64,000 bases of DNA. Origin: Euborellia annulipes (Eukaryota > Arthropoda > Insecta > Dermaptera > Anisolabididae). Below are positions 44,222 through 55,199 of this stretch, in pieces (position 1 is the stretch's first letter; each line of letters starts with the position of its first letter). The notes under the pieces are model-generated. The model was not told the DNA's origin and did not search any database. It worked only from the letters and a program-made list of their open reading frames with translations. The stretch covers positions 1-64,000 of the forward strand of contig JAKCPI010002837.1 of NCBI GenBank assembly GCA_023213315.1, given 5' to 3'. The translations under genes and the position numbers were made by a program.

Positions 44222-44446
44222 GTGAAGTATCTGGGCGAAAGCGATGCAAGCGGTCTCTGGGGAATTAAACATACACGACGACCCGTCGATTTATTAGTAA
44301 GAGGAGCCAAGGAGCTCAAATCTGGACAAGTGCTACCCCTGTGCAGGCTCTGCATTTCACAGACTCAGGTCACGCTGCAGCCCCTTGATGTCACTGTTGG
44401 AAAACCCATCAACTTTCCTATTGCAGACATCTCCTATGGAGTGCAG
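44222..44446 (+). CDS. PTB-domain protein, domain exon 1
   Basis: This 225-bp phase-0 exon (tgcgcag|gtg ... gtgcag|gtatt) encodes 75 residues starting VKYLGESDASGLWG. Together with FQ from the previous exon this gives the FxVxYLG first strand that marks PTB/PID domains. It continues through a helix region with KHTRRPVDLLVRGAKEL and central strands LCRLCISQTQVTLQPL and FPIADISYGVQ. PTB domains bind NPxY-type peptides or phospholipids at membrane receptors. The match is to the fold; I cannot name the ortholog, though the layout recalls compact PTB adaptors such as the FAM43/PID1-type group. Confidence 0.9.
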
Positions 44447-45209
44447 GTATTTTCTAGTTATTTATTGATATCACAATTCCATTTTCAAAATTCAGGAATC
44501 AATAAGCAGATTTTGGCCAGAAAAATATTGTAGGAATAGAGAGAAAGAAAAATGGAATGTTTAGATAAAAATTTTATTTATTTGAACAATAACGACATGA
44601 TTCTAGCTTGGAATTATCCTCTAGAGTTCAATCTATAGAATTTTATTACTAGCCTATTTTATATTGAAAAGAAGATAGAAAGAAAAAACTCAGTGTTCAA
44701 ACCAAAATAATTTATTATTTCAATTATCGAAGTCAAAAATTGTTTTTCCTTTGGCATGATCCAATCTTTGATTGTATATTTTTGAGACTCAGCAATTTCA
44801 AAGTACTTAAATGTTTCCGTTATTGCCGAGGTTTTTTAAGTAAAACAACTCATGTCAAAAGAGAACTATGAACTTATGAGCCTCAAGGAACTCAGATCAA
44901 AACTTCTCTCTTTTAATAAATAATTTTGACCTGAAAAGTGCGTTCTTTCTTTATATATACGTAAAAATGAATAAATAAAATAGGTCTGCAATAAATTTTT
45001 GGAGTTTTAGTAGCTACTAATACTTTAACTTTTAATACAGGGAATTAAATAAAAAAATTTTTTTGGTGTCGTTAGACATGTCGCCTTAATAACCAGTAGC
45101 ACCGAAAGCCTGATGGCTGGCTTTAAATGGTTAGAGGTAAAAAAATCTGTACACGACTAATTGTATAAATCCAAATGTTTCTAATTGAAGAATTCATAAT
45201 AATAAAAAT

Positions 45210-45258
45210 ACTTTCTCTCTCTATATATTTCATATATAGGGTACGAGAAAGTAAAAAT
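45210..45258 (-). repeat. solo family B terminal hairpin
   Basis: ACTTTCTCTCTCTATATAT ... TATATAGGGTACGAGAAAGT is the AT-rich end hairpin of family B with A-run flanks and no other part of the element. It lies in the third intron of the PTB gene. Confidence 0.75.
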
Positions 45259-45937
45259 AATTGGGCTATATTAATAAATTATTCTTGTTGAGCCGACATT
45301 GAGTAGGATTTTCATTTTTCTTGTAAATTAGGGGATCTTTCTTCAAAAAATATTTATTTTTTAAAAATTTTTAATCACGATAAAAATATTTATCAAAATA
45401 ATTGTCTATTATTATTGTTCGGATTGGACCTTGAACTCAGGATCTTTGGCGTGCTAACCTTTGCTCAGGATGACCGATTAGACTTCTAAGTATCACGCAA
45501 AATTAATTTATGGCTGATGATGATCAGTTTGAAGAGGAAAAAAATTATTCATTTCATTAACAAAATGAATGTTGCAAATTTCTTCTGGATTCAGAAATGT
45601 CAAAATAAATTAAATGATGAGAAATAAATGTTACAACAGTGACAGTTCTGAAGATAGGAACTCGAAACGTCGACGACGAGCCAAATAAAAATTAAATATT
45701 TTCTTTTATGGTAGCCTGCTTACTTTAACTTCAAATTAATTATCTTATGATTGGCGTGATTTTATAAAAATTGTTAAATACGCTGATTTGTATGCCATTC
45801 TAATTTATTAAGAAAAATGATGAGAGACATTACAATCGTATTATATTAATTTTTTTTTTTTTTTAAATGGATTAGTGAATTAAAATTTGAATGTTGAACT
45901 GGATTATATTAATTTATAGTTATTATTTTTTTTGCAG

Positions 45938-46231
45938 GATCTTGTTTATACTCGGGTATTTTGTATGATCGTAGTCAAAGCAATGACGGTCCGAGCTGGA
46001 GATGTTCCATTCCGATGTCATGGATTTGTTTGCGAAAGTCGAACTCAAGCACGAAAAGTTACATATACCTTAGCGACAGCGTTTCGCGAATATAGCAAAG
46101 AAATGCACTCAAGAAATGAATCAAATCAAAACAAAACTAATGGAATTCCGAGGCCAAAATTTGCTATCGATATCCGATCGCCAGAAGAAATCGAAGCACA
46201 ATTGGTGGCAGAATTGGATTCTGAAGCTTGA
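45938..46231 (+). CDS. PTB-domain protein, terminal exon
   Basis: Acceptor ttttgcag|gat, phase 0, 97 codons plus TGA. It begins DLVYTRVFCMIVV (strand), then FRCHGFVCES, matching the C-H-x-F strand of Numb/Dab-like PTB domains. QARKVTYTLATAFREYSKEM follows as the long C-terminal helix that packs against the peptide groove. After a polar linker the protein ends with PKFAIDIRSPEEIEAQL and an acidic tail, which looks like a conserved C-terminal motif. Exons from 39796 onward encode 278 residues. No AATAAA is seen close by; an ATTAAA lies at about 46488 within the adjacent Q element. Confidence 0.92.
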   Translation, partial: DLVYTRVFCMIVVKAMTVRAGDVPFRCHGFVCESRTQARKVTYTLATAFREYSKEMHSRNESNQNKTNGIPRPKFAIDIRSPEEIEAQLVAELDSEA

Positions 46232-46469
46232 TGTTCTCTCAACTCTTGGTTAAAAAGACTGACTGAAGCCAGCATTATATTGAATTAGTTGTGTGCTATT
46301 AGAGGAATTTTCTTCTATGGTGATATACAAGTTTTAATTTTGTCAATCAATGGTAAATTAGTTAAAAATAACATTTTATACTACGACAAAATTGGAAAAA
46401 TTATTCGTCGACCTAAAAAACTTTAAACGTATCGAGAATTTCGTTTAATTTTGGAAGAACAAAAGAATA

Positions 46470-46757
46470 CCCGAGTAAAAATGATTAAAAATGATCGAGG
46501 GATCCACACGCTCGCAGCAGGTCTGCATAGTGAACTTTTAGGGACACACAGGGATATACACGCCCACACCAGGAACACACAGGGATACACACGCCCGCAC
46601 CAGGGACACATTTTTCTTCTGGTCACTTTCGATCTACTGTGTGTGTCCCTGGTGCTGGCGTGTGTATACCCGTGTGTCCCTCAAGGTTCACTATGCCAAC
46701 CTGCTACCTGCTGTGGGCGTGTGGATCCCTCGATCATTTTTAATCATTTTTACTGGG
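46470..46757. mobile_element. family Q inverted-end element, copy 2
   Basis: Ends CCCGAGTAAAAATGATTAAA and its near complement bound a 288-bp element whose arms extend through GATCGAGGGATCCACACG. Internal direct repeats CACACAGGGATATACACG/CACACAGGGATACACACG match copy 1 at 29717. It lies about 240 bp after the PTB stop codon, within a possible 3' UTR. Confidence 0.78.
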
Positions 46758-47062
46758 GTATATTTAATTATTACATTTATAATAATTAATTTTATTAATG
46801 TGATTCAAACCTTGCCATTTTTTTATTCTAAAAAATTCTAAAATAAGGAAAATCCGCTTAACGTAAATTCAATATCCACGTTTTGAAATTAATTATTCAA
46901 AGATGTTTTCCATTTGAAAAAAAAAAACTACTTTATTTTTTTTTTTTTAATTTATGTATGCAATTGTATTATATTTCCTAAGGATCCATTCAGTTAGGAC
47001 TGGTTTAATTAATCACGTTAAGAAGGATTTTCCTGTATAATATATTTCAAATATTTAACTTA

Positions 47063-47275
47063 TGTTCGATCAGGCGTCAAAGGGCGTCCAATGCATGCCC
47101 TTTAAGGAAAAACGTATTGTTTCTCGATACTGCGCATGTGATCTTCCTCACATGCATGCGTCGGACGCCCTGGACGACTGATCGAACAAATCATTCGAAT
47201 TGTTTCAAGAACAATTTCATATATTTTGAAAAAATCGCAGCTCTGCGCATGCTTATGACGAAATCGTTCTTGAAA
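47063..47275. repeat. two adjacent imperfect inverted repeats
   Basis: ATGTTCGATCAGGCGTC ... GGGCGTCC pairs with GGACGCCC ... GACTGATCGAAC (about 38-bp arms, 47063-47190). TTCAAGAACAATTTCAT pairs with ATGACGAAATCGTTCTTGAA (47202-47275). The first has a CATGCATGC-rich centre. The nature is unknown. Confidence 0.7.
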
Positions 47276-47329
47276 TTCAATCAGGCTTCAAAAATGCAAT
47301 TAAAAATTATGTATTATACATAGTTGGAA

Positions 47330-47765
47330 ATTTTTTCAAATTTATTTTATATCTAACTTTCCTGAGAATATCAAAATATTTTAGTATTTTAAATTGCACC
47401 AATTTTAGTTAACACGGATCTCTTTTTTTCATAATAATATTATTAATGTAAGACACATTGCATTCATTTTATAATTAAAAATATTTTCACATAAAAATTA
47501 TAATACTTTTTCAAGTGTTCCCAATTTCATTCGCTTGAATAAATATTAAAGAAAACAAATATATTAAAAGTCCTACCGTATAACAAATAGTTCAATATGG
47601 ATTAATATATTTATTTATATATTTCACGTTAAATATTATTGTTGATTTTATTTAATATTTTATGTAATTAGCATTAAATAAATTTTTGAAAACATGATTT
47701 TTTTTTCCTTTAAAAAAAATAATAATATGCATGACTTTTTACTTGAATTCTTCTTCTGTATTATA
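47330..47765. other. AT-rich intergenic DNA
   Basis: Nothing recognised between the two convergent genes here. Confidence 0.5.
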
Positions 47766-47769
47766 ATCA

Positions 47770-47945
47770 CTTTTAGTTCTTGAGATATTTTGTTTACAGA
47801 CAGACAGTCCGTGTTGCCAAAAACACTTTTTTGTATTCAGGGGACCTCAAAACTTGTATATCCATCATCGCCAATTGAAAGTTGTGTCCTGTGCTTGTCT
47901 AATCAGACTTTTTGTGTCAGCACATATTTAGTTTCCGGCAGTCCG
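47770..47945 (-). mobile_element. family B, internally deleted fragment
   Basis: It joins the cagacagacag/GACCTCAAAACTTGTATATCC region directly to the hairpin-end region (ATTGAAAGTTGTGTCCTGTG and CACATATTTAGTTTCC). The normal order is scrambled by deletion or rearrangement. Confidence 0.6.
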
Positions 47946-48028
47946 TAATCGACCGGGTTTTAAGAGAATGTCTATGAAATTTGATCACAAAGGTGGAAAT
48001 ATATATTCAAATTGAAGTGATTTGAAAT

Positions 48029-48034
48029 TTTATT
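48029..48034 (-). terminator. candidate poly(A) signal, chitin-binding gene
   Basis: AATAAA on the - strand about 145 bp after the stop codon at 48176. AT-rich context makes chance matches common. Confidence 0.4.
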
Positions 48035-48175
48035 ATTTATAATAAATTACAAATACTTATTTCAAAAACATTAAAAAAAATTACAATATAATAATTTACA
48101 CATTTCTTTAGTCTTTTGATTATTAATTTTATCACTATATTTCTACAATAATAATTAAATTAAATAGGAAAAGCT

Positions 48176-48337
48176 CTAGGATTCTTCTGTTGGTGGCGTC
48201 TGGCCTATGCTGTTATCTGGAATTTCATCGATAGCTGGAGGCTCTCCAGTAGAACCAAAATTGTCATTCAGAGTATAATATTTTGGTGAATCTTCGCATG
48301 AAATTGAATCCTCTTCCCTAGCACAGGTGAACGTTTC
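48176..48337 (-). CDS. chitin-binding type-2 protein, terminal exon
   Basis: Acceptor gttatag|gaa at 48337, phase 0, 53 codons plus TAG. It completes the chitin-binding domain with the fifth and sixth cysteines (ETFTCAREEDSISCED), then SPKYYTLNDNFG, the conserved tail that follows this domain in arthropod cuticle proteins. An acidic/proline-rich C-terminus with DEIPDNSIG and PPTEES follows. The exon was too short to stand out by length and was found by extending the TIFNQ ending of the preceding exon. Confidence 0.88.
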   Translation of the reverse strand, partial: ETFTCAREEDSISCEDSPKYYTLNDNFGSTGEPPAIDEIPDNSIGQTPPTEES

Positions 48338-48714
48338 CTATAACATAAATTCTCCATCGTCACTAGTTTTTCAAAATGTTTCTTGGAATGCAGATCTTTC
48401 TTAATGGTTTTTAATCAATGACGTAAAAATGTTATTGTATAAAAGGAGGGGAAAAAATTTTAAAAAAATATCTTGAAATCAGCATAAGAAGATAAAAAAA
48501 AACATTTATTGATAATTCAATTGAGATAAGGGATTTTAATTAAAAAAATTAAAATTAAGTCAATATTCTTTCATTTAAAATAAAAACGATAAAATTCCAG
48601 AAGAGATAGATATTTATACTCGTTTAATATAAAATATCAAAATTACTTGTCAAGATAAAAAAATTATTTTTCGGTATTCAATAGGATTTGGACCAAGAGG
48701 TTCATTAAAAGTCA

Positions 48715-48860
48715 CTATATCCCCGGGGCCTGGGCCCTTTGCGCTCCAACCTTAAAATACTAATAAAAAATAATTTTCATGGTTAAAATTTCTTTTAAAA
48801 AAATAATTTTCTTGAAATTTTTTTCCTGAAGGGGCCCGGGCCCTTTAATCTCAAAGGAAG
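48715..48860 (+). repeat. family K repeat in intron
   Basis: GGGGCCTGGGCCC, GCGCTCCAACC and CATGGTTAAAATTTC in order match the reverse of 29340-29640. It lies in the 1,043-bp last intron of the chitin-binding gene. A tRNA T-arm-like GGGTTCGATTCCC near 48957 may be a SINE scrap. Confidence 0.55.
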
Positions 48861-49380
48861 TTTGATAATATTTTTTACCGCTCAGGATAGCTAAAAACGA
48901 AGATTTAAGTGTCTAATTTTCAAAAAATTTAAAAAATTGTGAAAGGGGGAGATCATGGGTTCGATTCCCGAGGGCCATGGGATGTTTGGCCTCGCCAATA
49001 AAAAAACACAGTCTTGTAAAATAAATATAGTCTACTATTTGTAGTCTAACTACATTATATGACAGTTTTATTATATAACTAAATTTCATTCATGAGTAGT
49101 ATTTTTTTTTAATTAGTTAATATATGTATCAGATAATTATTTATAATTTTATATACTATACATGTATATATTATATATTTTTATTTTCTCACTCATTAAT
49201 TTTTTAATTTTGATTTTAAAGATAAAAGGAAATTTATTAATGAGAACAAAACCAAAAATTAATTAAGGAAGAGACGGAAGCAGTGTTTCTCAACTATTTG
49301 AGAAAATTCAAAAAGGTTAATGGCAAACCAAGATATGAAAATTGAATAGATGTTTGATTTTTTAAATATATTTATATCAC

Positions 49381-49614
49381 CTGGTTAAAGATAGTTTCCT
49401 CGGGGCAAATGAAGCTCCATTTATAAGTTGCTTTTTTCCCATCGGGGAATTCAACAGGCAAACAGACATGGAAGAGTTGACATTCATTGTCGACGTCTGC
49501 GTAGTAACCGTAGCTACGTTCGAAACAGGTGAACGAGTCAGCAATTGACGAGCGGATTGCAGTCGCGTTGCTAGGCAATGTCAATAACGATGACGCGTCC
49601 GCTTGGCGACGTAA
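49381..49614 (-). CDS. chitin-binding type-2 protein, domain exon
   Basis: This 234-bp phase-0 exon (tttacag|tta; donor cag|gtgata) encodes 78 residues. After a polar, probably mature N-terminal region (LRRQADASSLLTLPSN) comes the peritrophin-A/ChtBD2 core SFTCFERSYGYYADVD, then CQLFHVC, a strand ending WSFIC, and PEETIFNQ. With the next exon the cysteine spacing is C-x14-C-x5-C-x18-C-x12-C-x8-C, fitting the six-cysteine pattern of this family, which binds chitin in cuticle or peritrophic matrix. One domain only suggests a CPAP1-like secreted protein. Confidence 0.95.
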
Positions 49615-50367
49615 CTGTAAAGAGAGAGAATTATTAATAATAATTAATTATTATTATAATAAATCAAACTATGGTCGATAGTTTTTCGGCCAGCTTAAAC
49701 TTATAGTGGGGCCCTTCCCTCTTGAAAACCCATCTCTTAACAAAAAAAAAATAACGCATATTTTTTTTTTAATTTACCCTCTCCGACCATTTAGGGTTTC
49801 ACTTTTATTTATATTTTATTGATAAATACCGATGGCTACCGAAGGTATAGCATAAGGCATAGGGCTTTTAGCATATAAAAGAATGCGCATTGCTGTATTA
49901 AAATTGGTTGGTTCTAGATCGGCTTTTAAATGTCATGTTTATTCTATAAGAAGAATTTCACTTTCTTTGATCCCTTATTCGTTTCTCTTTAAAATGTCCA
50001 GTCATTTTTTTTTTTTTTTTTTAATATTATACAGTAAAGTAAATTATGAAATGAATTTAATAATCGCATATATCGTAAACATAGATAATCCATTTACGTC
50101 TTTGAAAGATTATTTGTTTAATTAAAATGAATTAACTAAACTAATATTATATAGTTAGAACATCATTTAATTAATTCACTTTGACGTAGAAGACAGCGTA
50201 ATCGATTATTTGTAAATCGTTAGCCTAAATGGATACAGATATTAATTATTGTTTTAGGACCAGTAGCCTATATTCTACAAATATTATGTCACAACATAGA
50301 TCTACCCCCCCTCCCCATATATCTCACAATATCGCACCATAATCTGTTGTTCCTTAATGCTAATTTT

Positions 50368-50940
50368 TACTTTCTCTTACCTCTACCGTATATATGTCAA
50401 TATATAGAGAGAAAGTATTGAATTCATGTCAAAAATTTGATGTCGAGATGTTGATGGATCTTCACGTTTTGAGGTCCCCTGAATCCAAAAAAGTGGTTTT
50501 CGCGACATGGTCTGTCTGTGTGTGTCTGGGTTCAATTTAGAGCATAAAGAAACTAGGAGGTTGAAATTTTATATTTAAGTTAGACACCCAGGCGTGAAAA
50601 TTAGCTTTTGATCAAAATCGCCCAAAAAGTACTATGTAGTACTTTACTGATGTACTTTTTCAGTTTTTTTTCTCAAAATTCGCTCCAACGATTTTGATTA
50701 AAATTCAAAAATCAATTATTTTTTAGATGCTCTTTAAAATGTATATTCTCATTTTGCCAATGAAATCTTCTGAAGACCACTTTACTCTTGTATTTCATTG
50801 GAAAGATAGGAGAAATGGTTGCCTTGGTAACAAAATATAAATATTTTCCCATACTTATAAATTTTACATCTGAATTCAAATGTACCGTACTGTCGGGAAC
50901 TAAATATATGTCGCCACGAAAATTCGACAGTCACACCAAA
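50368..50940 (+). mobile_element. family B element, end-trimmed
   Basis: Forward copy with the AT-rich end hairpin and core. The X-box is changed at one base (50818-50831). The CTGGTGTGAC hairpin end is reduced to a short remnant (GACAGTCACACCA). Confidence 0.82.
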
Positions 50941-50975
50941 TTTTTATAATTTATTTGGCTGTTTATTGCCAATTA

Positions 50976-51050
50976 GGGTCCGACCGAAACAAGATTTTCA
51001 GCCGAAACCGAATTTCTGCTTCAATTTTAGTTCCTGTCGAAACAGGAAAA
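50976..51050 (+). mobile_element. family C left end, decayed
   Basis: TAGGGTCCGACCGAAACAAG and AGCCGAAACCGAAT match the family C start, followed by diverged sequence. No right end is present. It abuts the end of the preceding family B copy. Confidence 0.7.
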
Positions 51051-51189
51051 CTTGTTTTAAGCTTTTTCTTAAAATTTCTTATTCATAAAAAAGTAATTTA
51101 TTTATTTTGGATCATCCCTTTCTCAACCTACCTATCAAAGACATTGCCAAAAATTCTTTTCGGGGAGGGAAGGGGGGTGTTTAACTGAC

Positions 51190-52990
51190 ATGAGAGATAA
51201 TCACATCCTTAAACACTTAAAAATCCGTCTGGTAGTTTCCGAGTTTATACACAGACTTTTAGAATAAATTATTGAAGATTATCATTTTTTTTAGCAATGT
51301 CAATATATCTAACCTAATTAATTAATTACTAAATCTGTTTTATTTTTTTTAGTAATATCTAATTAGTGTTTTATTTCCTCAGAGCGAAAGAGTCACCTAA
51401 GCCTACACGAATCTCCAAACCGGAGAGCCTTTCACTCAAACAGGGAGAGTAACAATAGGAAGAAAGTAAAGGTTACCTAACAAATATGGATGTGAGATAT
51501 AAATATAGGCTACCTGTTTTAAAGAAATTTTTTATAATTCTCGTCATCTAACTACATGTACCCGTCTATTAAAGTTGATATGCGACTCCATCTCTTTCAG
51601 ATAATGAATGAATGCTTACGCGTAACCAAGGACGATGTATGTGTAACTGCATGCATTTATCAAAGATCAAGTTCAAAATGATTTCTCTATGATCCATAGC
51701 ACACACAATACTTGGAAACAATGCTAAATTGAGATTCTCAAACTGTGATATAACGAAATTTTCTCAAGGGATTTAAAAACATGATTGAGACATTTTTAAA
51801 CGATTTGCAAAGTACTGTAATGTTAAAACAGTCATTTGTTAAATTAATGCATATTATTGTTATTATTATTATTATATTAATCAGGTCAAAACTTCAGTTC
51901 CGAAAAATCCGAACAAAAAAATAGAAAAACAACTTGCAAAATGAGTCTAATTTTTTAATATTTTTTTTTTTTTTATATATTGAAATAAAAAGATTCTGAT
52001 TTTAAATGAAATTTGACAAAATATTAATTATTTTTGGAAATTTTCTTTTAATATTTTAGCCAAAGTTTTAAAGCCCTAAACTGTAGGCTATTGGCTGATT
52101 TTTGAAAGATCTTATTGTGTTGAATATTTTGAATATAATCTCTAATAATTACTTCAAAACGATATTATCAATATATTCCTTTCAATATGATAAGATCTAC
52201 AAAAGGTGGGTTAATATTATTTAAATTATTATATTGAAATGAATATCGCTTTAAAATGATTTTTAGAGATATAGCCTACCTATATATTATTTATACTGTA
52301 CCAGATATTCAAAACAAGACATTTTGCTTACTGGAAGTTAGGCAACCAAAATGACCAATTCACTAATGAGCTTTTCTAATTTAACTGATGTATTAAAAAA
52401 GACATGCAAAGAAATTAAACAACTATGAATCTCTGTACTGGTAATTGATTTGAAAAAAGAGGTTGGATATTTGCGTTGCCTATCTTCCAGTAATCAAAAC
52501 GAAAGAATTTATACATCTCATTATGTGAAGTTTGTCAAATGTGGAATGTAGACCGAACATAGATTTAGACATTTCTTTCCTGTTTATTTATTGAATTGTA
52601 TTTTTAGAATTTTTTGTTTGGAAGATATGAATTTTTAAAATTGTATTTATGAAAAACCTCGTTTTGGGAAAAATGAGTTTAAAGTTTATTTTTTCAATTT
52701 TTTTTTTTTTTTAATAAACGTTCACATATGTTAAAAATTCCCTTGACAGCTAATTACAAATAACGTAAGTAGAGTTTATTTTTAATTTGATTATAAATTT
52801 ATTTACTATCTATTAATTTAAAATGGAATGAGTTGAATGAACTCATAAGATTTAAAAACCTTCAGGATTTTTCATTATATTTATATTAAGGCTATAATAT
52901 TTTTATTATAATGGTATATGCTTTTAGTTTTATACATAATTATAAATATATAAACATTTTAATTAAATAAAGTTTTTTTTTTATAAAAGA
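51190..52990. other. AT-rich intronic DNA
   Basis: No gene or repeat recognised. Short inverted words near 52130-52260 (GATATTATCAATATATTC-like) are AT-rich and weak. Confidence 0.45.
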
Positions 52991-52996
52991 AGTAAT

Positions 52997-53146
52997 ATGA
53001 GTAATAATGGGCGTGGCGAGGAAATGTATCCTCATGTGAGAGGAGGTGAGGTCAAAGGTGATTATGATCCGCGGATGCTGAGAGACCAGAGAGAAACTCA
53101 TTGCCTTCATTTACATAACAGCAATGGATCTACCTGTTCCTGAAGA
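52997..53146 (+). other. GC-rich short open frame, unassigned
   Basis: ATG at 52997 opens a frame of 48 residues with varied composition (GRGEEMYPHVRGGEVKGD, then DPRMLRDQRETH), standing out as GC-rich in AT-rich DNA. A donor-like GAG|GTGAGG is inside it at about 53048. It could be an exon of a + strand gene hosted in the intron, or an anonymous unique patch. I recognise no domain. Confidence 0.3.
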
Positions 53147-53622
53147 CAATCAATCCTAATACCTTTTTTTAAAGAACTCGATATTTCTCGCTATCTTGTG
53201 TAAATACGAATATTATAAACAAATTTCAATAACAAAATGGATCCGATATTATAATATAGGCACTTTTTAAATAATATGCCTTCCCTTTTTTTTTTTAAGT
53301 TTAAGTAGTAATTAAGTTTGGAGTAGAATGTCTTCGTGCTACAGCAGAGAAATAAAGAATTAAAAAAAGTTTGGAGTAGTAGGAGTAGTTTTTTGGAGTT
53401 CACAGTTGTTAATAATAAAAGAATTTGATTTGATCAAATGAAAATAAAGAAATTATCGTTTGACAAAAAAGTGAAATAATAGTAGTTTTTTTATATAAGA
53501 AAAATATTTTCAAGATATAGGGCTACTTAATAAAATTTTACTCTACCCCAGCAATTTGCAATCTAGGAGGCACGGACTATTGTCAGGGGAGGTGTATTAT
53601 TTAAAACGTCTCTAGCCATTAG

Positions 53623-53790
53623 GCCATAACTTAGTGGTAGAGTTCCTGCCTCTTGGGCTAGGAGTCAAAGGTTCGCATCTCGTCTCATGCGACAAAATCT
53701 ATTGACTACCAATCCGATCGGAATATATAGAGACGGGGTCTCAGATGGCAAAAAAGACCTTAAAATAAAATTAAAAAAATAAAAAACGTC
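53623..53790 (+). repeat. SINE-N copy
   Basis: GGCCATAACTTAGTGGTAGAG (A-box-like) and GGTTCGCATCTCG (B-box-like) are followed by GACTACCAATCC, AAAAAAGACCTTAAA and poly(A). tRNA-headed retroposon. Confidence 0.78.
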
Positions 53791-54140
53791 CATACCCGGA
53801 AAATAAGCTTGATTTTGAAACTGAATTTATTATTGGCAAGTTTTAAAGATATTTAAATCTAAAAGATTAAAGGAACAAAAAATTTGATCGTAAACATCAT
53901 CGATTAACCGGCACACTAATAATAAAATGATTGAACGGTGTAATTTGGCAAAGAATACGTCATAAAAGATACAAAAAAGGCCTATGTTACAAGTCGATTA
54001 TTGTAAATTTAAAACATGTAAATATGTAGGCCTAGGACATGAAGAAAACAGACTCTTTTTCAGGCCAAAATTCCTTTATTCATACTCTGACGATGTTTCA
54101 GGGGCTAAACATCACCCAACTTCAAAGTTAATAACAAAAA

Positions 54141-54619
54141 ACTCTGGTGTGACTGGTCGCACAGCACACAGCTTTCTCCTACCTTTGGTAATTGAAAGCT
54201 TCGTTCTGTGCGTACAAGAGTAAAGTGTGCTTCAGAGGATTTCAATGGCAAAATGAAATACATTTTAAAGAGCATTTAAAAAATAATTGATTTATGAATT
54301 TTAAACAAAATCGCTGGAGCGAATTTTGAGAAAATCGAAAAAAACTGAAAAAGTACAGTAAAATACTAGTACATTTTGGCCGATTTTGTTCAAAAGCTTC
54401 GTGTCACGTCTCAGGGGAGAGCGTAACTTAAATATAAAATTTCAACCTCGTAGCTCAATTCCTTCATGCTTAAAATTGAACACATACACACACAGGCAGG
54501 CCATGTCGCTAAAACCACTTTTTTGGATTCAGGGAAATGTGTATATCCATCAAAATATCGACATCGAATTTTTGACATGAATCCAATACTTTCTCTATAT
54601 ACATAAGTAAAAGAAAGTA
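54141..54619 (-). mobile_element. family B element, internally deleted
   Basis: Reverse orientation with both ends present. The segment carrying the X-box and the AAATACATGTCGAC block is deleted: GTTCTGTGCG joins directly to TACAAGAGTAAAGTG. It has the second-subfamily middle (CATGCTTAAAATTGAAC). Confidence 0.85.
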
Positions 54620-54822
54620 AAAAAAGAGAAGCATTAGTTACGTGTAATTCTGAATATATTTTACAGTAAACAAAGTATGCTTACAAATGTGTTGAGCTAC
54701 CATCTGAGCAAATACTGAGGAGCTTTCCGAAACAAAATAAAGGATTCTGGTTAAAAAAAAAATCGCTGATTGATCTACGGCGTCTTTTTTAAAATTGGTA
54801 AAATAATATAATTCTTATAAAT

Positions 54823-55191
54823 CAGTAGCGTAGCCAGGATTTCTGCTTGGGGGGGGGGCAAAAGTTTTATGAACCCCCTCCCCTCCCCCTTCACCAAGAA
54901 ACTTAAAGTGGAGAAATTTTTTTTAGAAAATATAATAATTATAAATAAAAAACAAATAAAAAAATTTTTTTTTTCTTGAAATAAAAAAAAATTTTAATAC
55001 AAAATTCGTAAATATTAGAGATTTTTTCAATTATTTATAAGTTTTTTGTTAGATTTTAGAATTTATGAGAGTTAATAAAATATTTATTTAAAAAAAAAAT
55101 ATCATTAGGGAAAACAATAGGTATTTTTTTGTTTTGGAGAAGGCTTTGGGGGGGCCCGGTCCCCCTAGGCCCCTCCCTGAATACGCCACTG
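54823..55191 (+). mobile_element. hAT-like MITE, complete
   Basis: CAGTAGCGTAGCCAGG at left and GAATACGCCACTG at right form partial inverted ends. The perfect 8-bp duplication ttataaat is at 54815-54822 and 55192-55199. A G-run follows the left end and G/C-rich sequence precedes the right end. The A/T-rich middle is non-coding. Confidence 0.9.
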
Positions 55192-55199
55192 TTATAAAT

